Counted from the first letter of the stretch, positions 22,441-34,800 are shown. The stretch is DNA of 64,000 nucleotides from Ophiodon elongatus (GCA_016806645.1 JACSYO010002005.1:679501-743500), one strand, 5' to 3'. The notes: generated by a model from the letters alone, not told the origin. Numbers and translations are program-made.

Positions 22441-23400
22441 CTGAAGTATGTCTGACATATGCACACTGTAACGATTATTGGTTCATTTTTTTTATTCTGC
22501 TACAATATTGGTTCTGGATTTTTCCATTTTATATTTTGTTCACAATTCATTTTGTGTTTTGTTATAAAGCCCACCATCTTAAATTCCTGGATTTCTTGAC
22601 AAGGGCAGTCATGTCAGTTTTCAATATTAGACTGACAGTTTTTGCTTTTTATTTATTCTTCCCAGTAAATTTGATTAGACCTGAATAAGTAATGTTAGCA
22701 TTACCAACTACCAACATTTAGTTCTACTCAAATATTAAAGGTACTACAATTGCATATAATAGTCATAGAAGTATCAGTATCTGGCACGGAGTCCCGTAAC
22801 AAAGGGGAAAGATTATGAGACTAGCTGCCATTCTAAAATATCACCTACATCCCCAAAAAAGAAATTAAAGTTAAAGTCCGCTTGAAAATGTTTCATCAAA
22901 AGTGAATATTTTCTATCACTGCCTCACTCGAAACAGAATGTTCAGTCACTATCCGTCCAGATGGGGGTTAGCATATGTCTTGCCTCGTACAATATGTTCC
23001 TATATGAATATTGCAAATCAACGTGCATCTAAGTGCTAAACATTCAACAACATATGTAAACACTCTAAATAAAGCCAAAGGAAGAAACAACAACAGAAAA
23101 AGCCCAACACTATGGAGCATCAAATTCCCTCTTACCTACCTTTGAACCCTTTTAAAAAGAGAAGACAACATGCTCCAGTTTGTGAAAATGTACTATTCTC
23201 ATTTAGTTTGGGGCTAAAACACAACCTAAACTACTACAGCTCAAACATGGAGGAAAAATATTTTTTTTCGTTTTTCTCATCTTCAGTTGAGGAGCATTAA
23301 GAAGGCCATGATCTATGTTACAACTTGGAAAATCCCCACATACCTTTTACTTTATGGCGACCACATCTGTGTAAAATGTTAGAGCTGTGGGCCAAACTTT
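22441..23400. other. Non-coding, nothing recognised
   Basis: AT-rich sequence, no supported gene or named repeat. Confidence 0.45.
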
Positions 23401-23804
23401 ATGGGAGTCCCCGAACCATAATTCTGATCGGGTACACCGCCCATCAACTAGGTCATCCTCGTCTGTCCCCCCTTCAGCCATCCATGATGGCTTTGGGGAT
23501 AACGTCAACCTCCAACCACAGTGGTTCTAGCTTGTCAATTACAGAGTTGACATGAAGAGGGGAGGGGGGTTCTTTATGAGCCCTTTTTCCAGATGCATAC
23601 TTGGGAGTTGACTGTTTGAACCGTCTTGCAAGGTGGAAAGGTTGAACGATTTTTTATTTCATTTTCAGATCAATGGAGAGACCTAGTCGAAGCTCGGGGC
23701 TTTAGCAACACGTTTCCTTGACTTGAATCTACCTTACCTCATCATTTTGGCTTGACTCAAGATCCACAGGAGCTCATCAAGCTCTACAGTGCTCCCCACC
23801 GCAG

Positions 23805-24197
23805 CTAATACCTGGATGAACTAACTGGATTGGTTGCACTTTTCTCTTGCCTTTTAAATGTTGAAGTGCAGTCTGCATCAGTGAAGGCGTGTAAGGCCAG
23901 CAGAGCTGAAATGTGTTCTTGTTTGCAGCCAGCTGGTTGATTGATCAGCTTATCTCCCATGTCAAATATGTCAACTGTGAATGATTTGGTGTAGCAGAGG
24001 AGAATGAGGAAAACGTCTGAATGGTTTTCTCTGAATGACAGTTTTGATGTGAGGCATTTTGGTTTGGATGTCCTCGGGTGTAGATGATCAGTTTCTTCAA
24101 GGTCTGAACAGATCTCAGGTAGAAGTTCTGTTGGCGTCGCTGGAGCATGAGATTCTGTCCTGAAAGCTTGACCAGCCTCTATGAAGATGACAGGCCT
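23805..24197 (-). pseudogene. Remnant of a multicopy, mobile-element-like protein with FEN/XPG-like motifs
   Basis: On the minus strand 130 codons are open from 24197 to a TAG at 23805-23807; a TGA sits just before them at 24198-24200. In order they show LEETDHLH (near 24098), SDVFLILLCY (near 24018) and ALLALHAFTDADCTSTF (near 23890). From memory these match an uncharacterised family in fish and cnidarian genomes with EEAD, SPDTDV and HAFTGCD-TSAF motifs. The spacings here, about 27 and 42 residues, agree with it. Positions Glu/Asp and Asp-x-Asp followed by a Gly-Cys-Asp turn resemble FEN/XPG nucleases (inference). This copy has lost the first Asp of DTDV and the Gly of TGCD, has no start, and breaks off before the usual Cys-rich C-terminus, so it is a fossil. 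Weak further remnants may lie at 23475-23603 (QVCIWKKG and HGW on the same strand). Confidence 0.6.
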
Positions 24198-24299
24198 TCA
24201 CGGGATCTCTTCCACCATATCTGGAGAGCGCTCGAGAAACTAAGTGAAAGAGTGATTTCTTGTTTTCAGCATCTTTGACCTGATGTGCTCAAAATAAAT

Positions 24300-27200
24300 C
24301 ACTATTGTCTGTTACTTTAGTATTTACGTTAGTTATGTTATTGAATGTCAAAACCTATGACTCTTCGAAGCTTCCATAACAGGGTTTTTTCTTTATGTCA
24401 ACTAAGCAAACTCCATTAGCCAATGAAGGCCATAGTATGTGACTAAAAGCCCCCTGTATAATTTAGTAAGTGGACCTTATGTATTTTAGAATTTATTTTG
24501 CCATTCTAATTTATTTGATCTCATAATGTCTTCATTAGATTTGAGCATATTTCTAAAACGTTTTAAACTTGTCTGTGAATGATTTACATGTCAACAAACA
24601 GCTCTATGATACACTGTATGGATTTGTTTGTGTGTAAAAAATACAGTATATCAATAAATATAATTTCAGCTATGTTATACTGTTATCCATCATTCATTAA
24701 CACCAGTTAAGGATTTATGGACCGTTTTAAATAAAATAAACAAATACATGTTTCATATAATAAACACTTCAAAATGTACTTGTGTCTTCTGATAACTTCA
24801 TTACGCTGTCTTATGAAACATTTATTAATTGTTTATATACTGTTTATAAATGCTACATAGGGAGTATTAAAGTAAAATGTTACTAAATAGAAAGAAAACA
24901 ATACAGTAGTTTATACCAGGAACAAATATTGGGTACCAATTTCTTCCCATGCGTCATACTGTATTGATTACAGATAAAGCATGTGCTGGATCAATATAGA
25001 CCAGTGACAACATACATCATAATCCTGTTCTCCTTTCAAAAAGAAAAATCTGTTGTTGTTCAGGACAGTCAAACAGTAACTGGGAAACATTTGTCTTTGT
25101 AAACCACATGGATCCACCAAAACCAACAATCAATGAAAGCTTAAAACTGAAATAGATGTTTGACTAAAATTAATTTATTGCCATGCTTAACTGTCAATGG
25201 TTTTTCATGGAGTCGACTAAGCCTTAAACTTATAGAGCATGATTATTGCACTCCCCTCATGTGGGGGGTGATGTATTTTGGTTTATTTATATAAACAATG
25301 TCAGTGCAGTGGTCTATGACAAACACACAATTGAATTGCTATTGTGATAAACAAGTTATTGCTCAGACACCTTTTTTTAAATGAGGCTTGGAAAACAAAT
25401 ATCAAGTGTCGCAGTGACTTAATTTCCATAGCAAAGGTACGAATGAACTCAGAGTCACCCCGGCAACAGCTGCTTTCTCAATCCATTCTTTTCATGTGGG
25501 GAGAATATAACAGCTTTAACACTGGAATTATCAAGCCAATGGTTTATATGCACATATTATATACACATCTACTGTATATGCAATTCTCACACAGTCTGTC
25601 TAAAACAAATATCTCAAAGTGACATTTATAGTAGTCTTGGTATACCAATATCCCTCGAAAGAATTAAATAAATTATGCCCTTAAAAGACATCTTACTCTG
25701 CTCTGAAGTTGCTGTAATTTACATATTTCCCATTTAGTAAACCAATTATGGGTTACACTTCTCTGACCTATGGGCAAAATCTTTAAAGTTTGTAAAAAAG
25801 AAAAAGTAAAAAAAAAAGGCGCATGGTCGTTTTGATTTGAATGTTTATTTATTTATTTGTTTTGGTGAGTTAAGATTCGGACAGTATATTTCAAGGATTA
25901 AACTCAAGAGCAGGAAACAAGAATTTTGCTGTGGGATGTTATCGACTCTCCATTTCAGCTGTGAAACACAATTAGTTTCTTCCTAAAAGAGAAACTGGAT
26001 AAAAAAAAACATTCCACGGGGACAGAAACAAGAATATGTTGTCAATTTATAGACACATTTTTCACAAACCTTATTATGTCATATTTGGTAATAAAATCAT
26101 TTTTAGATGAGAAAGCAACTATTGGGATTTGTTGGAGATTTACTTCATCACTGGTTTATGCCATATCTGGGGATTGTGTTGAATAGATTTACAAACTCTT
26201 ATCTTATTACATCCCAAAACGTTGTCTCTGATTTACTGACTAAACTTGTGACGATGGGATTACAAAAGCTACCGCCAGACAGCAACGTCTGCAATGGACG
26301 ATTCTGCAAAGTACTGGATTAGGTTCAGCACCAACTTTTATTTTATTTCTTTTTACTTTGAATGTTCTTGAAGTTGTCACTTTCCACGATCTAAGCATAG
26401 CAACTAAGGCATGGATGAGATTAGGAAATGATAGCGGTTATGGCCCTCTCTGTGTCGTGCCTGCGATTGCCCCTCAGCAGTTAGATCACGACCTCAAGCC
26501 ATTTATTGCTTTCATAAAATAAACACACAGCAGCAAAAAAATGAAATCATTAACTGATAACAAATAATCATTCTTCTGCCCAGCAATGTAGTTATTCAGC
26601 AACATTTCGCAGAACAGAAGCCAAGCAACACACATGCTTAAAAATTGCAGTGATTATTAACATTTATCTAGATATCTGCATTGATTGTGCGATCGTTGCA
26701 ATAGTGGTGTTTGACTCTAGACAGGTGTGTTTACATCACCCCCGTTGGCTCTGTAGTAAACCTACCATGAAGAGAAAGAGGGGGGAAAAAGTCCTCATCA
26801 TGTTGCAGAAACATAACTATTATGCTCACTTTCCCCTTGCTGTTGCCAGCAAATATAATATTTGTAAACACAGCTCAGTTACTTGCTTAGTAATCAACAC
26901 TGTAACAAAAATAATATTGGCGGTAGTTGACAACATAGCTAAACAAAGGTGAGCATAATTAGCTACAAAGGAAAACATGTGAGCTAGATAAAGTCACATT
27001 ATTAACCTTAGATTGTTGGTGTAATTTGCCCCGTTTGGCTGGAGAGAAAGGGCCGGTTGATCGGACGGCAGCGGAAAGTCTGTATTAAAATAAGTTTCAG
27101 ACACAGTCAGCACACAAGGGTCACTCAAGTGTTTATACGCTCTCTCCTTTTTTTTGTCATATTTATGGTCCTTACAAAAAAAAAAAAGCACTATTTCTAC

Positions 27201-27340
27201 AAAACACCTAATCCACTCCAACTCCTGCAAGGGCTTAATGACAGAGCAAGCAGACATCTGAGAGGAGACATTATCATCCCGGAGGACGAAAACGCTATTA
27301 TAAACTGATTAGGTGGAGGAGAGCTGGATGGAAATCACTC
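24300..27340. other. Non-coding, no gene seen
   Basis: A long AT-rich stretch. Open frames up to 100 codons occur but none has codon bias, splice context or a recognised motif. No named repeats. Confidence 0.45.
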
Positions 27341-27500
27341 TTGAATCTTTTTTTAAACCATTAATTAGTGGTTCTGTCAGCGCGGTTCATTCTGTGGGGA
27401 TGACTAATGCGTAGAGCTCTCCCACTGCTCTTCATGACCAGTTGGTACATTTCTGTCACATTTGCATATGTAGCTCTGACAGCAAAGAAAAATCCTATCG
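27341..27500. promoter_or_regulatory. Candidate regulatory block
   Basis: CCATTAATTAGTGG (a homeodomain core in a near-palindrome), GACTAATGCG and CATTTGCATATG (octamer-like) lie within 150 bp of repeat-free sequence. It looks like enhancer DNA; conservation is unknown. Confidence 0.22.
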
Positions 27501-28786
27501 CCTAATAATGTAGCTGGAGTTCTGTGTGCGGTCGGAGTAGTACAGATTTTGCACTTCTACCTCTGAAACAAGATGACATATGAGGATAACAGGATAGCCA
27601 CCTTTTATCAGTAATTGCTTGGCTGTAAAGTGACTTATAGTTCGTTCTGCAAACACACCTAAATAGTGTGAATATATCCATTTGCACCTCTACTGCTACG
27701 CCGAAGCACCCCAAGTGTTGTATCAATATCATTTTAGATTTAATTGAAGGTTGAAACATAGTCTGTTTCTTATCCTCTCTGACAAATAAACATTTCCCTC
27801 TGGACCCCATCAGCTAAGTTATGAGTCTGAGAGGGTTTGTGAGATGCTGCTTTCACGCCGTGGCCCCGTGAAAACATTGCTTAAGCTTACTGAACCACAC
27901 TCTCCAGATATCTGACGAAGAATATCTTCACAGGCAAGATCGATAGACTCCTGCAGTGATATATTTTATATCTGCAAAGTGTTTTAATTGATACATATTC
28001 TTTTTTTATCCCAAGCTTTGACTTTGCTTCAAAGACCCTCAAAACTCAAAAAGTTTTTTTCTTGTTTTCTTGGATGTTTGACTTTCACTAAATATGTGCA
28101 ATTTTCAATCTATTTTTCTCCCCACAATCTCTCTGCTCAAGATTGAAGGCTTCTCCACACCTCCCTGAAATCAGAGCTGGTGACAGGCATGATTTGTGAC
28201 AGCATGAATGGAAGCTAATCATGGTCTACTGTGCAAATACATGTAGATTATTCAACAATAATGAAGGAGCTTGAAACCCCAAATGTACAAACAGCAGAGA
28301 GAAAACAGACTTTCCGGAGAAGCTGAAATGAGATTGGTGTGAACGTGGCAGTTTTTCTTTCATGCAAACCATAGCTGGGAGTTTTTGAGCTTGCGAGGAC
28401 AAGCTTCTAAAGTAGATGCATGCAGCATGCAGCTCACAGGAAAGGCTTGTATCTGCTCAACGTCTTTGTAGTATTTATCAAGGAATTACATACCTGTGCT
28501 GTGATACAAGCTATGTTTGCAACGCACCACAGAATAAGACATTTGACGAAAGGTTCATGGGGTTTGCTTAAAAGTTGATTCTGACAAGCTTGATACTCAC
28601 ATACAATTGCCATTTTGTGTCATTTTGTCAATTTTGCCTGACAAATTATGTCCATGTTAGAAGTGTAATATGACACAACACATGATTTTGTTTTGTCCTA
28701 ACCAATCAGTAGGGAGTGATTCATCAATTTCGCTGACATTACTTTCAGATGGCATACAGCTGTAATAGTGGTTGGTATATGATCAG
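27501..28786. other. Non-coding, no gene seen
   Basis: No supported gene or named repeat. Confidence 0.45.
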
Positions 28787-28860
28787 TTAAAGGGATAGTG
28801 TGTTCACCTAAAAAAAAAGAGAAAAAATGAGATGATGCTCATCACCTGTATGTGGCATTG
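28787..28860 (+). repeat. Possible relic of a fish DNA-transposon end
   Basis: TTAAAGGGATAGTGTGTTCA is followed by CCTAAAAAAAAAGAG and GATGATGCTCATCACC. It resembles, with an inserted TGTG, the abundant fish element end TTAAAGGGATAGTTCACC. Only one end is seen, so the call is weak. Confidence 0.35.
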
Positions 28861-29399
28861 ATCAGTGATATTAGAGAATTTAGGTGGGAATAAATAAATT
28901 ATCCTATGGTACTCAGAAGCTCAAAGCTCAATTAAGTGTAAGAGTTATTTATGTATCTGTAAGAACTACAATTCCAATCTACTTTATATCAACTTTTGAC
29001 ACTTACATTTATATTGGCAGAAAGAAAATAATGAAATTGGAACAGTTAAAAAAAAATTTGGTACCCCTTCCAGTAGTGAATCATGATGCAAAAATGAACT
29101 GATATCTTCACATTTGTATAGTTTGCTTTGAGGCCTCCCTTGATTGCTCCAAGTATCAAGGGTGTTTCTATATTTTGCCAGCTGTGGGGTCCTAAAATAT
29201 TCATTGGTGGAGATGAGTGGTGGTTGTCCTAGTTGTAGTCATTTTCTGAGGGAAGCGAGTCAGAAAGGGGGAGAGAGAGGAAGAGGTGATTCATTTTTTC
29301 TACTATTTCCATTCCCAGTCATTATATTGCCATGTGTGGCTGAGGGTTTGGTTTTTAGTGAACAATCTCAGCCTGTTCATTCCCAGGACATCCAATACT

Positions 29400-29690
29400 G
29401 ACGCTTTGTTTTCAGTGAAACAGCTCAGATAAAGCCACTGTAGGCTACCTGCCCAACACCAAACAGCACACAGACACAGCTAGTAACTAGCAGATGAACA
29501 CTGTGAATCATGAAGCAGCTAAAGAGTCAAGTTTTTCTCAAGAGTTGGTGGAGACCAAAACTAGAGCAATAAAAAGAGGAAATACTGAACTTATAGTCCT
29601 CAGGTTGTCAGAAAACCAATTTCAAATAAATGGTAATGATGCTCCAAATCTATTTTGTAAAATAGGCAACATTTGGCTAAAACGATAACA
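29400..29690 (+). repeat. Dispersed fish repeat C, copy 1
   Basis: The blocks TTTTCAGTGAAACAGCT, ACCTGCCCAACACCAAAC, CACACAGACACAG, GCAGCTAAAGAGTCAAG and AGTTGGTGGAGACCAAAAC occur in order. The first three recur at 34690-34790. From memory it belongs to a common percomorph repeat. No coding capacity; the limits are approximate. Confidence 0.6.
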
Positions 29691-29699
29691 ATAATGATA

Positions 29700-30970
29700 T
29701 TATATAATGATAATATTTCAATACTATGTTTAGAACGTATTGCCTCTAAGTGGCAAAAACAATTGCAACATGATGTTGGTATACATGCAAATTTATTCAA
29801 TTTATGTAGATGAATTGTTTGTACTATAAATCTAATAGCTAAATTGGATTAAAATCATGTCTGTTACCGGATCACTGATTGCAGATCTTAGTCCCAGCAC
29901 ACCCACAGCTTGTGCTTTCTGTCCTGCCTGTGGGCCTGAACGTCCACTGTAGTCCCACCTGCCAGGTGAGAGGAGCAGCATCCCTCTCATCACCACATAC
30001 AGGGACGGCTTTATTATAAGCCAGAGAGCTGTTTGAAGATAAGCAGGCCGGCTGCACATCATGGTTCTGTGTGCTGGCTAAGATATCCCTCACAACCTGA
30101 CAAATGAAACACGTTGCCAGAATCCTTACAGTATTGTCTCAACATGCTACCAGCACCAAATCCCAATGACACCTTTTGGTTTAATATGTAAGGCATACAC
30201 TGTAATACATCTGTGATACTGTGGTGGTAAAAAGAGATTTATGACACACAACAAGCTATTAAGGAGCTGTATGTGGTGGGGTAATCAGGGGGGGAAATGG
30301 GCTGGAAATTCTCTTCTTCATGCCACATTGATTCATCCTTCAGTGAGAGAAACCTCCCCATTATGCACACCTCATCTAAAAGGGCCTTCGGATGATCATT
30401 GAGGCCCACAGTACACTGATCCCAGGTCCGCTGGGAGGTCAACGGAGGTCCCCCCTGCAGCATCTGGACTCTCAAGAGGCTGCCATAACTGCTTGATGCA
30501 TGGAGTGTTGATAATATCGCCGCATGAGCAAGGAGAGGCGCACCAACATGCATCGAAATCTGACTCACAATACAAGGTCTTTGCACCATGTTGGTATAAA
30601 CATTTCTCTAATGAGGTGCATTTTATTCAAGTCCTTTTTGGAAAGATAATGTTTAGTGTTTTGTTTCTTGACTGCACAAAATGACTATATAACAGTTGGG
30701 TATGGGTAGGCTGTTCATCAATAACACTGACTCCATGATTACTTTGTCCAGTGGCCGCAGCCACAGCAAATTCCTTTCAAATATATAACTGGGTTCAAGA
30801 ATGCTTTCACCCACAAATCTGGAATTATTGGGTTTCACAGACTCTAGCCACTTAATTGTGTTGTTGAGGGATTGCAGCGCATAAGTGTACTAAGCTATTT
30901 TCAGGTAGATAAGACCAAAAAAAAAAACTTTACTAAATAAATCTAAGACCTGTTATACAAAACCACACAG
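29700..30970. other. Non-coding, no gene seen
   Basis: No supported gene. A 116-codon minus-strand frame (30239-30589) has no recognised motif or splice support. Confidence 0.45.
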
Positions 30971-30971
30971 T

Positions 30972-31229
30972 GGGCGACTGTTGCTCAGTGGTAGAGCAGG
31001 GGGTCCTTCGATCAGAGGATTGGTGGTTCGATCCCCGGCTCTGCTAGTCCATGTCGATGTGTCCTTGGGCAAGACACTTGACCCCAAATTCCTCCCGTAA
31101 CTGTGCCTACGGTGTTAGTTAGAATCCTGATGGGCAGGTGGCGCCTCGCATGGTAGCCCCTGTCATCAGTGTGTGACGAACACACTCATTGTGAGTCGCT
31201 TTGGATAAAAGCGTCAGCTAAATGTAATG
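30972..31229 (+). mobile_element. tRNA-derived SINE, near full length
   Basis: A tRNA-like head holds an A box (TTGCTCAGTGGTAGA, 30981-30995) and a B box (GGTTCGATCCC, 31025-31035) 30 bp later, as in RNA polymerase III promoters. The body has TGTCCTTGGGCAAGACACTT. The tail GTCGCTTTGGATAAAAGCG, then TCAGCTAAATGTAATG, is the LINE-derived 3' end shared by many fish SINEs. No clear target duplication is visible, so the copy is not recent. It can be transcribed only if the internal promoter is intact, which it appears to be. Confidence 0.92.
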
Positions 31230-31627
31230 CTTAGCGCAGATCACAAATAGTTTAATAAAATATATTTGATTAATTATTTTGAATCCTACATTGTGAACAT
31301 GTCTTCTTCCTGCCTCTCTTTGCTGTCAGTGTCAACTGTCACCCAGCAGAATAGTGTGAAACCATCAACAGGAATGGGTATCGAGTTGCTTGTGCACATG
31401 GCTCCTCATGCATCTATGTAAACGGGGGGCCCGCTTATAAAAACATTGCTGTGTACGACTAATGTGGGTCAAAAACATCACAGGATGCATTTAAGTGGAT
31501 ATTGGGAATAAACGTCAATCAATAAGTTATTATCACAGCAATACAATCAAAAAGGAAATATATGCATTTATGACTTTGGCACAGTGGTTCATTAGTGTGA
31601 CCATGTTTCTCTGTCCATATGTGTGTT
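31230..31627. other. Non-coding, nothing recognised
   Basis: AT-rich sequence without supported features. Confidence 0.45.
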
Positions 31628-31745
31628 AGCCCTGTGATAGTCGAGGGACTTTCCTAGGTTGTACTTTGCATCTCACCCAGTGCATGCTGGGAGAGGCTCC
31701 AGCTCCCTGTGATCCTACACAGCAGTTTTAAGAATAGGTTGACAT
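31628..31745 (+). repeat. Old fish repeat with GCATGCTGGGAGAGGCTCCAG core
   Basis: CCTGTGATAG, a decayed CTTTCCTAGGTTGTAC, TCTCACCCAGTGCATGCTGG and GAGAGGCTCCAGCTCCCTGT occur in order. This matches from memory the very common fish segment that ends in GATAAGCGG; here that end is lost. Confidence 0.65.
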
Positions 31746-32165
31746 ATTGAATATTCATGATAAATAAATACATATTTAAGTGTTTTTTAATTGCTCGGGA
31801 AGGATATTTTATGCTAAATGAGTGGTGTGTTAGCATTTACTATCTGTTATTGTGTTTCCAGTCTACGGTTTGTAAAATTAAGCATAAATGCCGGAAGAGT
31901 CTCATTTGTTACAGTAATAATGCTATCATCTCAAAATGTTTAAGTTCCTTATTCATGTTAAATTTCTTTGCATAGCACTTAACATCACAATTCTTGTCAC
32001 AGAATGAACATTTCACTCAGTAGCTGTGTGGCCATTTAGCTCATTCCATATTTCATTGACTCAATTTGCAGTATATCCACCCAACACAGAGAATAGTGGC
32101 AGTAAATAGACTTTTCCATTTGACTCAAAAAAATCTAAGCCCTGTGGTAAAGACCATTCCCCGTC

Positions 32166-32498
32166 CTCTCTTTGATTTGACATTTCATTTTATTATTTTT
32201 TGCCACCGGGCTTGCTGCACTGTGATGGCAGGACGACATGGAGGGGTAATACAGGCACAAAGTGGCCCTCGAGCACATCAATGGCCAAAGCTCAAAGCAG
32301 AGCAGCCGCTGCGGTCAAGGTTATGATGCAATGAAAGCCATTTGCCTCGTGTCCCTGCGCTTTAGGCCACTGTGGAACAATTTGAGGGCAGTGCTGCTTT
32401 GTCCCGGACCCCTAACATGTCATTTAAATTCTGATTGTGAAAGCAGTCCAAAGCTGCTAAAGCCACAACCTCGCGGGACCAAACTGACGGATTCAGTT
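32166..32498. promoter_or_regulatory. Candidate regulatory block
   Basis: Repeat-free, CpG-bearing sequence with CACATCAATGGCCAAAGC, a CATTTAAATTCTGATTG segment and no credible frame. It sits between AT-rich flanks. It is a candidate for cross-species conservation only. Confidence 0.2.
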
Positions 32499-32522
32499 GA
32501 TGATGATGATGATGATGATGAT
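32499..32522. repeat. (GAT)8 microsatellite
   Basis: Eight perfect GAT units. They would read as poly-Asp in one frame, but no gene encloses them. Confidence 0.95.
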
Positions 32523-32924
32523 ACCACGATATGAATTTGTAGTCATTTCACTGCAAAAAAGCTTTACTGTCGGAAGTTGATTAAGATCCTGTGGCTTAAT
32601 TTGATCTACTGTTGTTTCGTTCATCTAGTTTAGAGCCCTTTTTACTGCTTCAAAGTTTCTAATTAACTAGATACAGAAGAGGGAAAAAAAACTCTTCAAA
32701 GTGAGTATCTTTAATTAATACTGGAGAATTAAGGGAGAGGGACCAGGAGCTTTATTGATCTTTTACCAGTTTCAATTAACTAAGTGAGTTATAATGGCTG
32801 CTGTGTTACATTCCTTAAAGCAGCTTAAACATATAGTACAACACCTGCTACAAATCTTTTTTATTTTTTTTAGGTCAACTGCATATCCGAATGAATGTAA
32901 AAAGTATTTCCTATTGTGTTCTGT

Positions 32925-33022
32925 GTCGGACAAATAGATGTTTTGATGATCGCACTAGATGAAAAGTCAGAAATCACCAGTTATTACAATTCATCCTGTG
33001 GGGGTCATGAATGTCTCTGTAA
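32925..33022 (-). repeat. Dispersed fish repeat D, copy 1
   Basis: Read on the minus strand: GACATTCATGACCCCCACAG, then GATGAATTGTAATAACTGGTG, TTTTCATCTAGTGCGATCAT and AAAACATCTATTTGTCC. This is one module of the family seen at 49148, 53858, 59330 and 62835. Confidence 0.7.
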
Positions 33023-33330
33023 TTCATGAAAACAGGTGGGCACTTTATTTTTTCGAGAACACACTCAAATACAGCAGTGAACTGTGTTTGTCGGGGGCTA
33101 CTTTCAGTAATATTTTCAGAACTGATGCGTCTTTGTAGCACCGGAGAGGACGACAGGAACATGTCACTAAGTGCAATGATGTGGCTCACTGTGCTTTTTG
33201 GGTTTTTTTTAACGATGGAGCTCTATGACACGAATGAAGAAGATACATCAGGCTTTGTATACATGAGTGGGATACATTCATTGTTCATTTTGGTCTTTAG
33301 GGATTTGGAAAAATAGTACAGTACAATATC
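33023..33330 (+). repeat. Possible dispersed repeat next to repeat D
   Basis: CAGGTGGGCACTTTA, ACTCAAATACAGCAGTGAAC, GGGGGCTACTTTCAGT and CGGAGAGGACGACAGGAAC resemble, from memory, an anonymous fish repeat. There is no second copy in this window, so this is a weak call. The 96-codon open frame is likely accidental. Confidence 0.3.
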
Positions 33331-33458
33331 AGAAGCTTTATCTTATAAATAAAGACATCCTTCAGGCATAGTGTCTCATAGTATTATTCAGCTATATCTG
33401 GGACAGGTGTTAATTTGTGCTTTTAAATAATAGATAATTATGATCTTTTTAATTATTG

Positions 33459-33493
33459 CTATATATATATATATATATATATATATCTATAGA

Positions 33494-33552
<59 letters not shown>

Positions 33553-33610
33553 GTATAGATAGATATATATGTATAGATATACATATATATCTATAGATAT
33601 ATAGATATAT
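33459..33610. repeat. Compound (AT)n-(CTAT)n microsatellite with hairpin
   Basis: About 13 AT units pass into about 16 CTAT units and then imperfect ATAG/TATAC sequence. Within it 33559-33575 and 33578-33594 are perfect inverted copies of 17 bp with a 2-base loop. Confidence 0.95.
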
Positions 33611-34600
33611 CAAACACAGAGGGATTGATGGCATAAGGTGATAAGGAGCAGTTCTGAAACTCCATATCATTCTGGTGGAGCGAGTTTTTTTGAAGAAAGT
33701 GAATTTTAGACTGAAATTGCATTTGTGGTCATGTTCATCACGTCGCTCCTGCAGAGTTTCCCCTGCTGGTTCAGGAGCTGGCCTGCTGAGAGTTTTGTTA
33801 AACCAGACTCTGTGAGGGGTTACACGGCCGAGCTGGAGCCCAACCACGCCTGAACTCTCCTTGTACATTGCTATTATTTTTGGGGTTTGTGTATATAAAA
33901 CAAGGGGGTTAAACTATCATTCCGTGGATCAGTCAGGGAATACGAGTCGGCATCTCACCAAACATTTTGAATGGACACTTTTAGCAAATCTTTTTTAGTC
34001 CAGTGAACATGAAATTCAATAGGGCTTATCCCTTAAAAGCATGGACGCTAAATGGCCTGTTTGATCATTTAATGCTCCATCTTGTGTGCAAGTGGACATT
34101 TAGGTGTGATGGAAAGCTCAGGAGGAGTCCAGAAGGAAAAGGGTTTTGCTTTCTGGCGAGTAAGAACGGCAATCTGACAATGATATTTTGATATTTCTCA
34201 CTGTAAAAGTAGAAACTATGACCTGATGGTCACACGGGATCAGAACAGGACAGGCCATGGGGGTCCTCTGTGGACCAAGATTTTATTTAAAATGCGATGG
34301 CAATTTGTCCATGTAGCCGTACGTTATTCCAGCCAATAGACCATGTAATAACGTCTTTAGCCTTATACGTAGCGGGGCAGTGAGTAAAACACGGGGTTAC
34401 CTTCTCATATTTCTGTTAACTCAAACACATGGCGATGGTAGTTTCAGGCTGCAATAAACAGTGTATTAGGTTTTCTTTCGGTACATTAAATGTACTATAA
34501 CAGATATGTTATATGAACAATGCAATAGATGAACAAAGGAGTTGCTTGGAGAGATGAAGCACTAGTTAATCACACCTGGATCTGCAGCTCCCCTCAGCTT
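33611..34600. other. Non-coding, nothing recognised
   Basis: No supported gene. The minus-strand frame near 33545-33868 runs out of the microsatellite. Confidence 0.45.
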
Positions 34601-34619
34601 CTATGAGCTCTACAGTAAG

Positions 34620-34800
34620 TTTCAGTTCATTGTTTGGCTGTCCGGCAGTGACTTTGCAACTTTGGTTCACTCTGAACGTGTCTTTGTCTTTTTTCGGCTT
34701 CAGCAGGCAGCTGTTTTCAGTGAAAAAGCTTTAAAAACCCACAATGCAATACCTGCTGAGCAGCAAACTGCAGACAGACACCGTTAAAGATTGTTGTTGC
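34620..34800 (+). repeat. Dispersed fish repeat C, copy 2
   Basis: CAGGCAGCTGTTTTCAGTG, AAAAAGCT, ACCTGCTGAGCAGCAAACTG and CAGACAGACACCGTTAAAG line up in order with 29400-29490. The upstream GTGACTTTGCAACTTTG belongs to the same family from memory. Confidence 0.55.
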
